From contig NZ_PNHL01000014.1 of the NCBI RefSeq assembly GCF_002871795.1, positions 10,655-74,654 of the forward strand: a DNA stretch of 64,000 nt. The letters run 5' to 3'. Shown piece after piece: positions 17,529 through 26,119 of the stretch. The number at the start of each line of letters is the position of its first letter. The stretch's first letter is position 1. Source of the DNA: Brachybacterium sp. UMB0905. GTDB lineage: Bacteria; Actinomycetota; Actinomycetes; Actinomycetales; Dermabacteraceae. The translations under genes and the position numbers were made by a program. The notes beneath the pieces were generated by a model that saw only the letters and a list, made by a program, of their open reading frames with translations, made no database searches and had not been told where the DNA came from.

Positions 17529-18108
17529 ATGAACGAAGGGTCGATCATGAACACACCATCGATGACGAGCAGTGCAGCGCGTCCGCGGTCCGCAGAGCCC
17601 GCCGCGGTGCGGCCGAGCCGACGCAGCGTCCTGGGTGCCGCAACCGCAAGCCTCCTCCTCGCGCTCACCGGCCGCGTAGCGGCCACGGCCGCCCCGGGGC
17701 CGCGCCCCGCAGCAGGATGATCCCCGTCGGCGCTGAGCCGTCCGGACCGGGTCTTCCTGCGCCGTGGACTGCGTCACAGTGCCCGGGTGATGCAGGAGCA
17801 CATGGGCTCGGCACCCTCACCCGAGCTGTTCCGCTGTTCCGGGTTCACTGACCCCACCTGGTACGACACGCCGTTGTGGCACGAGGAGCTCATGGAGGGT
17901 CTGCCGGAGAGCCCGTGGTCAGCCACGCGGAGTCCATCTCGATGGCAGCGAGCCGCTCCCCGACCGGATCCTCACCGGTCACCAGCTCGAGCGCGCCGAT
18001 GATCTGTTCACCTACTGCTTCGGAGACGAGGAGAACTACTCCGAGCAGCTCGTGAAACACATCGCGCAGCTCGTCCCGCTGCTGCGCGCGGACGTCGCGC
18101 CGCGCCGC
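17529..18108 (+). pseudogene. Decayed Tat-exported protein gene (in-frame stop, frameshift, lost 3' end)
   Basis: An ATG at 17529 (or 17547) opens a frame with a Tat-like signal: VRPSRRSVLGAATASLLLAL followed by an Ala-rich cleavage region. A TGA at 17718-17720 stops it, but the same frame continues sensibly as LSRPDRVFLRRGLRHSARVM and FRCSGFTDPTWYDTPLWHEE (17733 to about 17920). Near 17920-17940 the sense moves to the +1 frame: DRILTGHQLERADDLFTYCF, then GDEENYSEQLVKHIAQLVPL, to about 18108. No stop belongs to that frame before it runs into the opposing fucosidase gene, so the 3' end is missing. I cannot name the family. The order signal, hydrophilic domain and position suggest a secreted carbohydrate-related protein of the fucose operon. 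Confidence 0.7.
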
Positions 18109-19389
18109 TCAGGCAGCGTCGGGCCGCTCAGTGGTGGCGCGGTAGGCGATGTCGGCATCGGGCACCGGGGCGCCGGTCGCGTCGTGCACCCGCGCGGCCT
18201 CGAGCACGGGGCTGTCGCCCTCAAGCTCAACGCGCAGCTCGGCGGCGCGCACGGGCTGTTCGAGCCGGTGGATGCGGCGCACCCCGATGGTGCCGCCGGA
18301 GGCGAGGACGGTGCCGTCCTCATGCAGCACTCGATGCGCGCTCACACGCTGCCCGTCCTCGAGGCGCTCAACGAGCTCGATGTGGTCGAAGGTCTGCTCC
18401 CCGCCGAGATCGATGCGGACCGAGTTGCCTTCTTGCCGCACCGTCCCCTCGGTCGGGGACCCGAAGCGAGCCTCGAGCGCAGCAGCGAACTCCGCCACTC
18501 GCGCCGCATCCTCCGGGTCGATCCGTCCGCGCGGATCCGGTGGGATGTTCAGCAGCAGGTTCGCGCCCAGGCCGATCGAACGGTCGTGGATGGCGAGCAG
18601 GTGCGCGAGGGATTTGGGCTCCTCCCCCTCCTGCCAGAACCAGCCACGGCGCAGCGACACATCGCACTCCGGCGGGAGGTAGCGCGCCTCGGCGGTCTCC
18701 AGCACGTCCTCGTCATAGTTGTTGAGGTCAGTGGAGGTGGTCACGTAGTGGACCGGGTCGGCGGCCAGACCGTCCTCATTGCCCACCCAGCGGATGGTGG
18801 CCGGCCCCATGTTGAACACCATGGCGCCCGGCTGCAGCTCGTCGATGAGCGCGCCGATCGACTCCCAGTCGTATTCACGGCCCGCGGAGCCAGCGCCGTC
18901 GAACCACAGCTCGCACAGCTCTCCGTAGTTCGTGCACAGCTCCCGCAGCTGGCGCAGGTAGAACTCGTCGTACCGCGCAGGATCGTCATACTCGGGGGCG
19001 TGGCGGTCCCAGGGCGACAGGTACAGCCCGAGCTTCACCCCGTGCCGACGGGCGGCATCGGCGACCTCGGCGACAAGGTCTCCCTTCCCGTCTCGCCACG
19101 GGGAGGAGGCGACGGAGTAGTCCGTGGTGGCGGTGGGCCACAGGCAGAAGCCGTCATGGTGCTTCGCGGTCAGCACGACGTACCGTGCGCCGAGGTCGCG
19201 GGCGGTGCGCACCCACTCATCGGCGTCCAGGTCACTGGGATTGAAGCTCGACGCCGGGAGCGTCCCATCGGACCATTCGACCCCGGCGAAGGTGTTCACA
19301 CCCACATGGAAGAAGACGCCGAGCCCGTCACGTTGCCAAGTGAGCTGCGCGGGCGTCGGACGAAGCGGCGGAAAGTCCATGCGCACCAT
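18109..19389 (-). CDS. Alpha-L-fucosidase, glycoside hydrolase family 29 (cytoplasmic)
   Basis: The 426-residue protein has the GH29 catalytic barrel (about 1-290): WQRDGLGVFFHVGVNTFAGV, ARYVVLTAKHHDGFCLWPTA, VKLGLYLSPWDRH, and ELCELWFDGAG with the probable nucleophile Asp. GANLLLNIPPDPRGRI closes the barrel. A C-terminal beta domain (about 320-426) follows. There is no signal peptide, so it should act on imported glycans and release L-fucose inside the cell. Two starts are possible, ATG at 19389 or 19380. It converges with the decayed gene. An 11-mer identical to the regulator promoter site (CATCGGACCAT) lies within its 5' coding region. Confidence 0.9.
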   Translation of the reverse strand: MVRMDFPPLRPTPAQLTWQRDGLGVFFHVGVNTFAGVEWSDGTLPASSFNPSDLDADEWVRTARDLGARYVVLTAKHHDGFCLWPTATTDYSVASSPWRDGKGDLVAEVADAARRHGVKLGLYLSPWDRHAPEYDDPARYDEFYLRQLRELCTNYGELCELWFDGAGSAGREYDWESIGALIDELQPGAMVFNMGPATIRWVGNEDGLAADPVHYVTTSTDLNNYDEDVLETAEARYLPPECDVSLRRGWFWQEGEEPKSLAHLLAIHDRSIGLGANLLLNIPPDPRGRIDPEDAARVAEFAAALEARFGSPTEGTVRQEGNSVRIDLGGEQTFDHIELVERLEDGQRVSAHRVLHEDGTVLASGGTIGVRRIHRLEQPVRAAELRVELEGDSPVLEAARVHDATGAPVPDADIAYRATTERPDAA

Positions 19390-19458
19390 TTCACCAAAGA
19401 TCGGGTGTTTAGGGAAGCGGAGGGCCTCATCGTGGGAAGCTCACCGGTGCCCGCGGGC

Positions 19459-19464
19459 TACGCT
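19459..19464 (+). promoter_or_regulatory. Candidate -10 box (TACGCT) of the YesL-like gene
   Basis: TACGCT ends 7 nt before the ATG at 19472. A transcript from it would start at or near the ATG and be leaderless. No clear -35 is seen. Confidence 0.4.
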
Positions 19465-19471
19465 GGTCCGC

Positions 19472-20161
19472 ATGCCTTCCCCCGACGCGCGCCCCGGCCC
19501 TTCCCAGGTTCCGACGTGGGTGCTGCGCGCCAATGAAGCGATCGACGCGTTGCTCCTCGCCGTCCGTATCCAGCTGACCTGGCTGCTGCTGACCCTGCTG
19601 GGTGCGGTGGTGCTGGGCATTGCCCCGGCCACCGCCGCTGCCGGAGATGCGTTCCTCGCCGCCCGGCACGGCGCGCGCGTGCGCGTACTGCCGCTGATGT
19701 GGGACAGCTGGAAGCGGGAGTTCGCACCCGCGAACCTGCGCATGCTGCCGCTGCTGATCGTGCAGGCGGGGGCGCTGGCCATGCTGTGGATCATCATGGG
19801 CGGCGGCGTGCCCGGCTCGGTTCCCGCCCTGCTGCTGTCTGGGGCTGCGGTGATCAGCGCCGCCTGGTCCACCGTGTCTCTCGCGATCCTCGCCGTCGTG
19901 CCGCGCACCCGTCGGCAGGACCTCATCACCTCCTGGAGGCTCGCCCTGCTGCTGCCCGCGATGGTGCCACTGCGGTTCATCGGCCTCATCCTGCTGCTGG
20001 TGGCGTGGACAGCGCTGTGCACCGTGGCACCGCCGCTCGCCCTGCTGTTCGGTGCGGCGGTCGCGGTACGGATCGCCGTGTGGCTGCTGAGCCTGCACCT
20101 GGAGGTCCTACTCGAGGACCTCGCCGCGACCGCGCGGGCGAATGCCCGCGCGCGCAGCTGA
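19472..20161 (+). CDS. YesL/DUF624-like integral membrane protein
   Basis: This 229-residue protein has five to six membrane segments: LLLAVRIQLTWLLLTLLGAV (about 27-46), a GDAFLAAR loop, LPLLIVQAGALAMLWIIMGG, LLSGAAVISAAWSTVSLAIL, and two more toward the C-terminus. The pattern, with an amphipathic loop PLMWDSWKREFAPANLR after the first hairpin, resembles YesL/DUF624 proteins, often coded next to LplB/LplC importers. It lies beyond the fucosidase and on the opposite strand, so a role with the fucose importer is plausible but unproven. Confidence 0.65.
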   Translation: MPSPDARPGPSQVPTWVLRANEAIDALLLAVRIQLTWLLLTLLGAVVLGIAPATAAAGDAFLAARHGARVRVLPLMWDSWKREFAPANLRMLPLLIVQAGALAMLWIIMGGGVPGSVPALLLSGAAVISAAWSTVSLAILAVVPRTRRQDLITSWRLALLLPAMVPLRFIGLILLLVAWTALCTVAPPLALLFGAAVAVRIAVWLLSLHLEVLLEDLAATARANARARS

Positions 20162-20209
20162 ACACCGAACCCACGGTGCAGCCGCGCCCGTGGTCCCGCG
20201 GCGGAGGGA

Positions 20210-20250
20210 TACGCTGGTGCACATGACCGCCCGGGGCGTCATGGACGCCC
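20210..20250 (+). promoter_or_regulatory. mqo promoter (-10 TACGCT) and leader hairpin
   Basis: TACGCT (20210-20215) is a good -10 box, about 60 nt before the mqo ATG. In the predicted leader, GGGCGTC (20234-20240) and GACGCCC (20244-20250) form an inverted repeat with three central bases (ATG). It could be an operator or an RNA hairpin that ends 25 nt before the start codon. Confidence 0.4.
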
Positions 20251-20275
20251 GGTGACGAGCAGCGAACGGAGAGAG

Positions 20276-21757
20276 ATGACCCATCTGGACGTGAGCCGCG
20301 CTGATGCGGTGCTGATCGGCGGCGGGATCGCGAGCGCCACCCTCGCCGCGATGCTCACGGAGCTTGAGCCCGACTGGAACGTGGTGGTCCTGGAGCGCCT
20401 GGATCAGCTGGGCGCGGAGTCCTCCGATGCCTGGAACAACGCCGGCACCGGCCACAGCGCACTGTGCGAGCTGAACTACACCCCGCAGGACGTGGACGGC
20501 TCCGTCAGCCCCGCCAAGGCGATCTCCATCAACGAGCAGTTCCAGGTCTCCCGCCAGTTCTGGGCCCACCTGGTGGAGAACGACCGCATCGGCGATCCCT
20601 CCTCCTTCATCCACACCGTGCCGCATATGAGCTTCGTGCACGGCCTGGAGAACGCGGACTACCTGCGACGGCGCCACGAGGCACTGGTGGCGAACCCCCT
20701 ATTCGACCGCATGGAGTTCACCACCGAGCACGCGCAGCTGGCCGCCTGGGCGCCGCTGGTCAGCGACGGCCGCCCAGTCACCGAGTCGATCGCCGCCACC
20801 CGCTCCCCCGACGGCACCGATGTGGACTTCGGGTCGCTCACCCGCGAGATGCTCGCCTTCGCCGAACGCGCTGGTACCACCGTGAAGACCTCCACCGAGG
20901 TGGTGGACCTGCGACGCATGGGCTCCGACTGGGGCGTCATGGCCCGCTCCACCTCGAGCGGTGACATGCACGTCGTCCGGGCACCGTTCGTGTTCGTCGG
21001 CGCCGGCGGCTACGCCCTGCCGCTGCTGCAGCGCTCCGGGATCGAGGAGATCCGCGGCTTCGGCGGCTTCCCCATCTCCGGGCAGTGGCTGCGATGCACG
21101 AACCCTGAGGTAATTGCTCGGCACGACGCGAAGGTGTACGGCAAGGCCGCCGTCGGCGCCCCGCCCATGTCGGTCCCCCACCTGGACACCCGTTATGTGA
21201 ACGGCGAACGTTCCCTGCTGTTCGGCCCCTACGCCGGCTGGACCCCGAAGTTCCTCAAGACCGGACGCTGGACGGACCTGCTTCAGTCCGTGAAGCCCAG
21301 CAACGTCACCCACATGATGGCCGTCGCCCCGCCGAACCTGGACCTCATGGTGTACCTGGGCTCTCAGCTCGCCGCCACGCGGCATCAGCGCTTCACGGCG
21401 CTGCTGGAGTACATGCCCTCCGCCGAGGAATCGGACTGGGAGCAGATCACCGCCGGACAGCGGGTGCAGGTGATCGCCCCGGACAAGACCAAGCACGGGG
21501 TGCTGCAGTTCGGCACGCAGCTGATCACCGCGGCCGATGGGTCGATCGGCGGGATGCTCGGCGCCTCCCCCGGCGCCTCCACCGCCACCTCCATCATGCT
21601 GCGGCTGCTGGAGACGATGTTCCCCGAGCGGATCGAGCGCTGGCGCCCGCAGATCACCCAGATGGTGCCCTCCTGGGGCACAGACCTCTCCGCGGACCGC
21701 GAGCTGGCCCATCGCACCCTCGAACACACTGCCGCGGCGCTGGGCCTGGAGCACTGA
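20276..21757 (+). CDS. mqo: Malate:quinone oxidoreductase
   Basis: Mqo oxidises malate to oxaloacetate at the membrane and passes electrons to quinone. The 493-residue product begins with the FAD-binding loop ADAVLIGGGIASATLAAMLT. DAWNNAGTGHSALCELNYTP is the family signature around residue 55, SINEQFQVSRQFWAHLVEN follows, and FVFVGAGGYALPLLQRSGIE and GGMLGASPGASTATSIMLRL are in the C-terminal half. The ATG at 20276 with GGAGAG 4 nt upstream is preferred over the GTG at 20252. It sits 53 nt before lutA, placing two quinone-linked substrate oxidations together. Confidence 0.95.
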   Translation: MTHLDVSRADAVLIGGGIASATLAAMLTELEPDWNVVVLERLDQLGAESSDAWNNAGTGHSALCELNYTPQDVDGSVSPAKAISINEQFQVSRQFWAHLVENDRIGDPSSFIHTVPHMSFVHGLENADYLRRRHEALVANPLFDRMEFTTEHAQLAAWAPLVSDGRPVTESIAATRSPDGTDVDFGSLTREMLAFAERAGTTVKTSTEVVDLRRMGSDWGVMARSTSSGDMHVVRAPFVFVGAGGYALPLLQRSGIEEIRGFGGFPISGQWLRCTNPEVIARHDAKVYGKAAVGAPPMSVPHLDTRYVNGERSLLFGPYAGWTPKFLKTGRWTDLLQSVKPSNVTHMMAVAPPNLDLMVYLGSQLAATRHQRFTALLEYMPSAEESDWEQITAGQRVQVIAPDKTKHGVLQFGTQLITAADGSIGGMLGASPGASTATSIMLRLLETMFPERIERWRPQITQMVPSWGTDLSADRELAHRTLEHTAAALGLEH

Positions 21758-21810
21758 TCGCAGCAACGCCGCCCACCTGAGAGCGCAACCCCCGACTGTG
21801 AGGAGCACGG

Positions 21811-22605
21811 ATGCGGATCTCCCTGATGACCACCTGCCTGGTGGATGTGATGGCGCCCGATGTGGCGCGCTCCACCGTGCTGCTGCTGGAGCGGCTCGGC
21901 CACGAGGTGGTGTTCGATGAGCGCCAGACCTGCTGCGGGCAGATGCACACCAACTCCGGCTACTACACGGAAGCCGCCCCGGTGGTGCGCTCCTTCGTGG
22001 ACACCTTCGAGCCGGCCCTCGAAGAGGTCGATGCGATCGTCATGCCCTCGGGGTCCTGCACCGGCTGCGTGCGCGACCAGCACGCCCTCGTGGCCCGCCA
22101 CGAAGGAGACGCCCAGCTCGAGGAGCGTGCGGCACGGGTCGCGGCGAAGACCTACGAACTCTCCGAGCTGCTCGTGGACGTGCTGAAGGTGACCGACGTG
22201 GGGGCGTACTTCCCGCACTCGGTGACCTACCACCCCACCTGCCACTCCATGCGGTTCCTCAAAGTGGGGCCGCGCCCGCTGAAGCTGCTGCGCGCCGTGG
22301 AGGGCATCGAGGTGAAGAACCTGCCAAGCTCCGATACCTGCTGCGGCTTCGGCGGCACCTTCTCGGTGAAGAACGACGCCACGAGCGATGCGATGGTCAC
22401 CGATAAGGCCAGCAACGTCGTGGCCAGCGGCGCAGAGTACGTGGTGGCCGGGGACGCTTCGTGCCTGATGAACATCGGCGGAAAACTGCAACGCACCGGC
22501 CATGGCAGCAGCGGGCCGCGTGCCATCCATCTGGCGCAGATCCTCGCCTCCACCCGCGAGCAGCCGTTCGTCCCCGCGGACACCATCCTCGGGAGGGCCT
22601 CATGA
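21811..22605 (+). CDS. lutA: L-lactate utilisation protein LutA (Fe-S oxidoreductase)
   Basis: LutA is one of three proteins of the LutABC complex that oxidises L-lactate to pyruvate. The 264-residue protein has two CCG-type cysteine-rich domains: ERQTCCGQMHTNSGYYTEAA with PSGSCTGCVRDQHA in the first half, and THYHPTCHSM-like YHPTCHSMRFLKVGPRPLKL with SSDTCCGFGGTFSVKNDATS in the second. An SD (GAGGAG) precedes the ATG. The stop overlaps the lutB start (ATGA). No GntR-type LutR is adjacent. Confidence 0.93.
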   Translation: MRISLMTTCLVDVMAPDVARSTVLLLERLGHEVVFDERQTCCGQMHTNSGYYTEAAPVVRSFVDTFEPALEEVDAIVMPSGSCTGCVRDQHALVARHEGDAQLEERAARVAAKTYELSELLVDVLKVTDVGAYFPHSVTYHPTCHSMRFLKVGPRPLKLLRAVEGIEVKNLPSSDTCCGFGGTFSVKNDATSDAMVTDKASNVVASGAEYVVAGDASCLMNIGGKLQRTGHGSSGPRAIHLAQILASTREQPFVPADTILGRAS

Positions 22606-24209
22606 GCACCGTCGATCTGGGCATTCCGACCTTCCGCCCCCAGCACGCCTCGCCGTCCTCGCATCTGCGGGGCGAGCGCCTGTTCCCCGATGCCGCGCGG
22701 GAGGATCTGCAGAACTCGACGCAGCGGGCGAACCTCGCGCACGCCACCGAGACGATCCTCGCCAAGCGCGCCGCCGTGGTGCGCGAGATGCGGGACTGGC
22801 AGAAGCTCCGCAGCGCCGGCAGCGCCCTGAAGTGGCAGGTCACCGACCATCTGCCGGAGCTGCTGGAACAGCTGGAGGAGAAGGTCACAGCCGCCGGTGG
22901 CGTCGTGCACTGGGCGCGCGACGCCGAGGAAGCCGGAGAGATCGTCACCTCCCTGGTGCTTGAGCGTGGCGCCGCCGAGGTGCTGAAGGTCAAGTCGATG
23001 GCCACCCAGGAGATCGCGCTGAACGAGACCCTCGCCGCGGCGGGGATCCGCGCGATCGAATCGGATCTCGCCGAGCTCATCGTGCAGCTCGCTGAGGACA
23101 CCCCCTCCCACATCCTGGTGCCCGCGATCCACCGCAACCGCGCCGAGATCCGCGAGATCTTCCTGGCGGCCATGCCGGACCTGGATCCCTCGATCACCGA
23201 TGACCCCGCGGAGCTCGCCGAGGCGGCCCGCCGCTTCCTGCGTGAGAAGTTCCTGGATATGCCCGGCTCGGTGGCGATCTCCGGGGCGAACTTCGCCGTC
23301 GCCGAGACCGGGACCCTCGCGGTCGTGGAGTCCGAGGGCAACGGCCGGATGTGCCTGACGCTGCCGCGGACCCTCATCTCCGTGGTGGGGATCGAGAAGA
23401 TCATCCCCACGTTCGAGGATCTCGAGGTGTTCCTGCAGCTGCTGCCGCGCTCCTCCACCGGCGAGCGGATGAACCCGTACACCACGCTGTTCACCGGCGT
23501 GCACGAGGGGGATGGCCCGCAGGAGTTCCACCTGGTGCTGCTGGACAACGGTCGCTCCGCCGTGCTCGCCGATCCCGAGGGCCGCAGCGCCCTGCACTGC
23601 ATCCGCTGCTCCGCCTGCCTGAACGTGTGCCCCGTGTATTCGCGCACCGGCGGACATGCCTACGGTTCCACCTATCCCGGCCCGATCGGCGCGATCCTCA
23701 CCCCGCAGATGACCGGAACGATCGGCACCGACGACCCCTCGGCCGCACTCCCCTATGCCTCGAGCCTGTGCGGGGCCTGCTCGGATGTGTGCCCGGTGAA
23801 GATCGACTTCCCCTCGATCCTGGTGCATCTGCGGGCCAAGGACGTGGACCGTCGCCGCGCCACCCGCGGCGAATTCCGCTCCCCCTGGGACCGGGCGCTG
23901 CAGGGAGCCGGGAAGCTCATGAGCTCCCCGCGCGCCTACGACATCGCGGTCCGTTCCGCCGGGCCGCTGACCGGAATGCTGCCCGGCACGACCATCGGCA
24001 GGCTGCCGAAGATCGTGCCGCTCGTGACCGGCTGGACCGACCACCGTGATCTGCCGCAGCCGGGCCCATCATTCCGTAGCTGGTGGAAGAACCGCCCCGC
24101 CCCGGCGGCGGCGCAGCAGGCGACAGAGTCGGACGGCTCGACAGGATCCGCGGAGCAGGCGGCGTCGGCAGGGCCGGCGGAGGGCCGCGACAGCGAGGAG
24201 CAGGCATGA
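22602..24209 (+). CDS. lutB: L-lactate utilisation protein LutB (LUD domain, 4Fe-4S ferredoxin-type)
   Basis: The 535-residue protein has the LUD domain (about 60-300), with AEVLKVKSMATQEIALNETL, PSHILVPAIHRNRAEIREIF and FAVAETGTLAVVESEGNGRM. Two ferredoxin clusters follow, CIRCSACLNVCPVY near residue 345 and CGACSDVCPVKI near 390. A C-terminal domain of helices ends in an Ala/Glu/Ser-rich tail. It carries the electron-transfer path of LutABC. The start and stop each overlap a neighbour (ATGA), so lutA, lutB and lutC are translationally coupled. Confidence 0.94.
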   Translation: MSTVDLGIPTFRPQHASPSSHLRGERLFPDAAREDLQNSTQRANLAHATETILAKRAAVVREMRDWQKLRSAGSALKWQVTDHLPELLEQLEEKVTAAGGVVHWARDAEEAGEIVTSLVLERGAAEVLKVKSMATQEIALNETLAAAGIRAIESDLAELIVQLAEDTPSHILVPAIHRNRAEIREIFLAAMPDLDPSITDDPAELAEAARRFLREKFLDMPGSVAISGANFAVAETGTLAVVESEGNGRMCLTLPRTLISVVGIEKIIPTFEDLEVFLQLLPRSSTGERMNPYTTLFTGVHEGDGPQEFHLVLLDNGRSAVLADPEGRSALHCIRCSACLNVCPVYSRTGGHAYGSTYPGPIGAILTPQMTGTIGTDDPSAALPYASSLCGACSDVCPVKIDFPSILVHLRAKDVDRRRATRGEFRSPWDRALQGAGKLMSSPRAYDIAVRSAGPLTGMLPGTTIGRLPKIVPLVTGWTDHRDLPQPGPSFRSWWKNRPAPAAAQQATESDGSTGSAEQAASAGPAEGRDSEEQA

Positions 24210-25021
24210 GCAGCTGGCAGGACCGCCGCCCCACCCGCACCCCCGGGACGAGTGCGAAAGAGGAGATCCTCGGACGGCTGCGCACCGCCCTCGCGGTGCC
24301 GCGCCACGATGCGGTGACCGAGGCGGACGATGTGCCGCGCACCTACCAGCGGGCCGATGACCGCCAGGAGGTCTCCACCGATCCCGCGAAGGTCCGCGCT
24401 GTGCTCATCGACCGGCTCGAGGACTACACCGCGACCGTCCACCGCACCACACCCGAGCAGGCGGGCGAGACCATCGCCCGCGCCCTGGAGGGGGCGCGCA
24501 GCATCGTCGTGCCGGGCGGACTGCCCACGCCGTGGACCGAGCAGCTCACGGCCACGGTCACCACCGACGACGGCACCGCCTCCCCGCGCGAGCTCGACCA
24601 GGTCGATGCCGTCCTCACCGGCTGCCACACGGCGATCGCGATCACCGGCACGCTCGTGCTGCGCGCCGATGGGCGCGGCGGCCGCCGCGCGATCACCCTC
24701 ATCCCGGACCATCACGTGGTCGTGGTCGAGGCTGATCAGGTGGTGCTCGGCGTCCCGAAGGCCATCGAGCGCATGGGGGAGGATCCCACGGCGCCGTGGA
24801 CGCTGGTCTCCGGCCCCTCGGCCACGAGCGACATCGAGCTCAGCCGCGTCGAGGGCGTGCATGGGCCGCGCCGCCTGGACGTGGTGCTCATCGAGCCCGC
24901 CCCGGAGCCGAACCCTGCTGCAGAGCCGGAGCCTGGCGCAGAGCCAAAGCCTGCCGGGAAGAAGCCGCCCGCCCAGAAGAGCACGCCGCACCACCCCACT
25001 GCGAAGGAGCAGGACGCATGA
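24206..25021 (+). CDS. lutC: L-lactate utilisation protein LutC, with charged C-terminal extension
   Basis: The 271-residue protein has the single LUD domain of LutC: KEEILGRLRTALAVPRHDAV at the N-terminus, RSIVVPGGLPTPWTEQ, VDAVLTGCHTAIAITGTLVL, DHHVVVVEADQVVLGVPKAI and SGPSATSDIELSRVEGVHGP (the usual terminal signature). About 40 extra residues follow, rich in Pro, Glu, Ala and Lys (PNPAAEPEPGAEPKPAGKK), not present in most LutC proteins and likely disordered. It overlaps lutB upstream and the epimerase gene downstream by 4 nt each. Confidence 0.92.
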   Translation: MSSWQDRRPTRTPGTSAKEEILGRLRTALAVPRHDAVTEADDVPRTYQRADDRQEVSTDPAKVRAVLIDRLEDYTATVHRTTPEQAGETIARALEGARSIVVPGGLPTPWTEQLTATVTTDDGTASPRELDQVDAVLTGCHTAIAITGTLVLRADGRGGRRAITLIPDHHVVVVEADQVVLGVPKAIERMGEDPTAPWTLVSGPSATSDIELSRVEGVHGPRRLDVVLIEPAPEPNPAAEPEPGAEPKPAGKKPPAQKSTPHHPTAKEQDA

Positions 25022-25956
25022 CCGAACACGAGACCGCCGCGGCACGCTCCCGCGGGAACCTCCTGACCCTCGAGGCCGGGGAGTATCGCGCGGAGATCTC
25101 CACGCTCGGCGCCACGGTCGAGTCCCTCACCGTGGGCGGCCGGGATCTGCTGGTGCGCAACCCCGAGACGGGGCCGATGCTGTTCTATCGCGGCGCGGTC
25201 ATCGCTCCATGGCCCAACCGGATCGGCGATGGCCGGTACACGTGGGACGGTCAGGAGCTGCAGACCCCGATCACCGAGGTGGAGCGCGGCAATGCCCTGC
25301 ACGGCCTGATCTCCTTCCAGCCTTTCGCCCCTGTGACCCTCGCCGAGGACGAGGTGGTGCTGCGCAGTGAGCTGTATCCCACCACCGGGTATCCCTTCCA
25401 CCTGCTGCTGACGGTGCACCACGCCCTGGATCCTGAGGCGGGCCTGACCACGTCGGTGACCGCACGGAACATCGGCGCGGCGGATGCCCCCTTTGGCACG
25501 TGCCCCCACCCCTACCTGGTCGCCGGCCCCGAAGCGCTCGATACGTGGACCCTGCAGGTCACCGCCGGGCAGGTGCTCGAGGTGACCGCGGATCGTCTGC
25601 TGCCCACCGGCACGGCGGACGTCACCCCGGGCAGTGAGTTCGACTTCTCCGCGGGCCGCGTGATCGGCGCCCAGGAGATCGACCACGCCTTCACCGGTCT
25701 GGCCCGTGATGCGCAGGGGCTCTGGCGTGTCACCGTCACCGCTCCCGGCGGCACCGGCGTAGAGCTGACGGCCGGGGAGGAGTGCCCGTGGCTGCAGCTG
25801 CACACGGCCGATCGACCCGAGCCGGAGCATCATCGTCTGGGTCTGGCCGTGGAGCCGATGACCTGCCCGCCCGATGCCTTCCGCAGCGGCATCGATGTGG
25901 TGCGCCTGGCCCCCGGCGGTGAGCACGAGGCGTCCTGGAGCATTCGCGGCTGGTGA
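25018..25956 (+). CDS. Aldose 1-epimerase family protein
   Basis: The 312-residue protein belongs to the galactose mutarotase-like beta-sandwich fold. It has VIAPWPNRIGDGRYTWDGQE near the N-terminus, catalytic His regions GNALHGLISFQPF and FGTCPHPYLVAG, and the catalytic Glu in LAVEPMTCPPDAF near the C-terminus. The family interconverts alpha and beta anomers of aldoses such as glucose or galactose. The ATG overlaps the lutC stop (ATGA), so it is co-translated with lactate genes although the functions look unrelated. A strong hairpin lies about 110 nt downstream of its stop. Confidence 0.9.
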   Translation: MTEHETAAARSRGNLLTLEAGEYRAEISTLGATVESLTVGGRDLLVRNPETGPMLFYRGAVIAPWPNRIGDGRYTWDGQELQTPITEVERGNALHGLISFQPFAPVTLAEDEVVLRSELYPTTGYPFHLLLTVHHALDPEAGLTTSVTARNIGAADAPFGTCPHPYLVAGPEALDTWTLQVTAGQVLEVTADRLLPTGTADVTPGSEFDFSAGRVIGAQEIDHAFTGLARDAQGLWRVTVTAPGGTGVELTAGEECPWLQLHTADRPEPEHHRLGLAVEPMTCPPDAFRSGIDVVRLAPGGEHEASWSIRGW

Positions 25957-26030
25957 GCCCCCAGCGCACGTGCGGCGCTGCGGCGCGTCAGCACTGGGGT
26001 GAGTGCTCAGGCCGCCAGCAGCTGCGCAGC

Positions 26031-26068
26031 GTCTCTGCACAGCAACGGGGTCTTTGCACAGCAACGGG
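26031..26068. repeat. Two tandem 19-bp direct repeats
   Basis: GTCTCTGCACAGCAACGGG (26031-26049) is followed directly by GTCTTTGCACAGCAACGGG (26050-26068), with one C/T difference. The second copy runs into the left arm of the terminator hairpin. It looks like a recent slippage duplication. Confidence 0.85.
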
Positions 26069-26100
26069 CCCGCACCATCACGCAGATGGTGCGGGCCCGT
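26064..26100. terminator. Strong bidirectional terminator between the epimerase gene and lsr2
   Basis: ACGGGCCCGCACCATC (26064-26079) pairs perfectly with GATGGTGCGGGCCCGT (26085-26100) across a 5-nt loop. The 16-bp stem lies between two genes that converge, so it can end both transcripts. No long T-run is present on either side, as is common in actinobacteria. Confidence 0.8.
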
Positions 26101-26119
26101 CACGTTGCGCGGGGCCGGA

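Noticed and set aside
18052..19536. Plus-strand frame continuing from the decayed gene through the fucosidase
   Set aside because: Only the first part (to about 18108) makes protein sense; the rest is antisense of the GH29 gene.
22227..24044. 605-codon minus-strand frame over lutA and lutB
   Set aside because: Opposite to LutA and LutB, which have clear Fe-S and LUD motifs.
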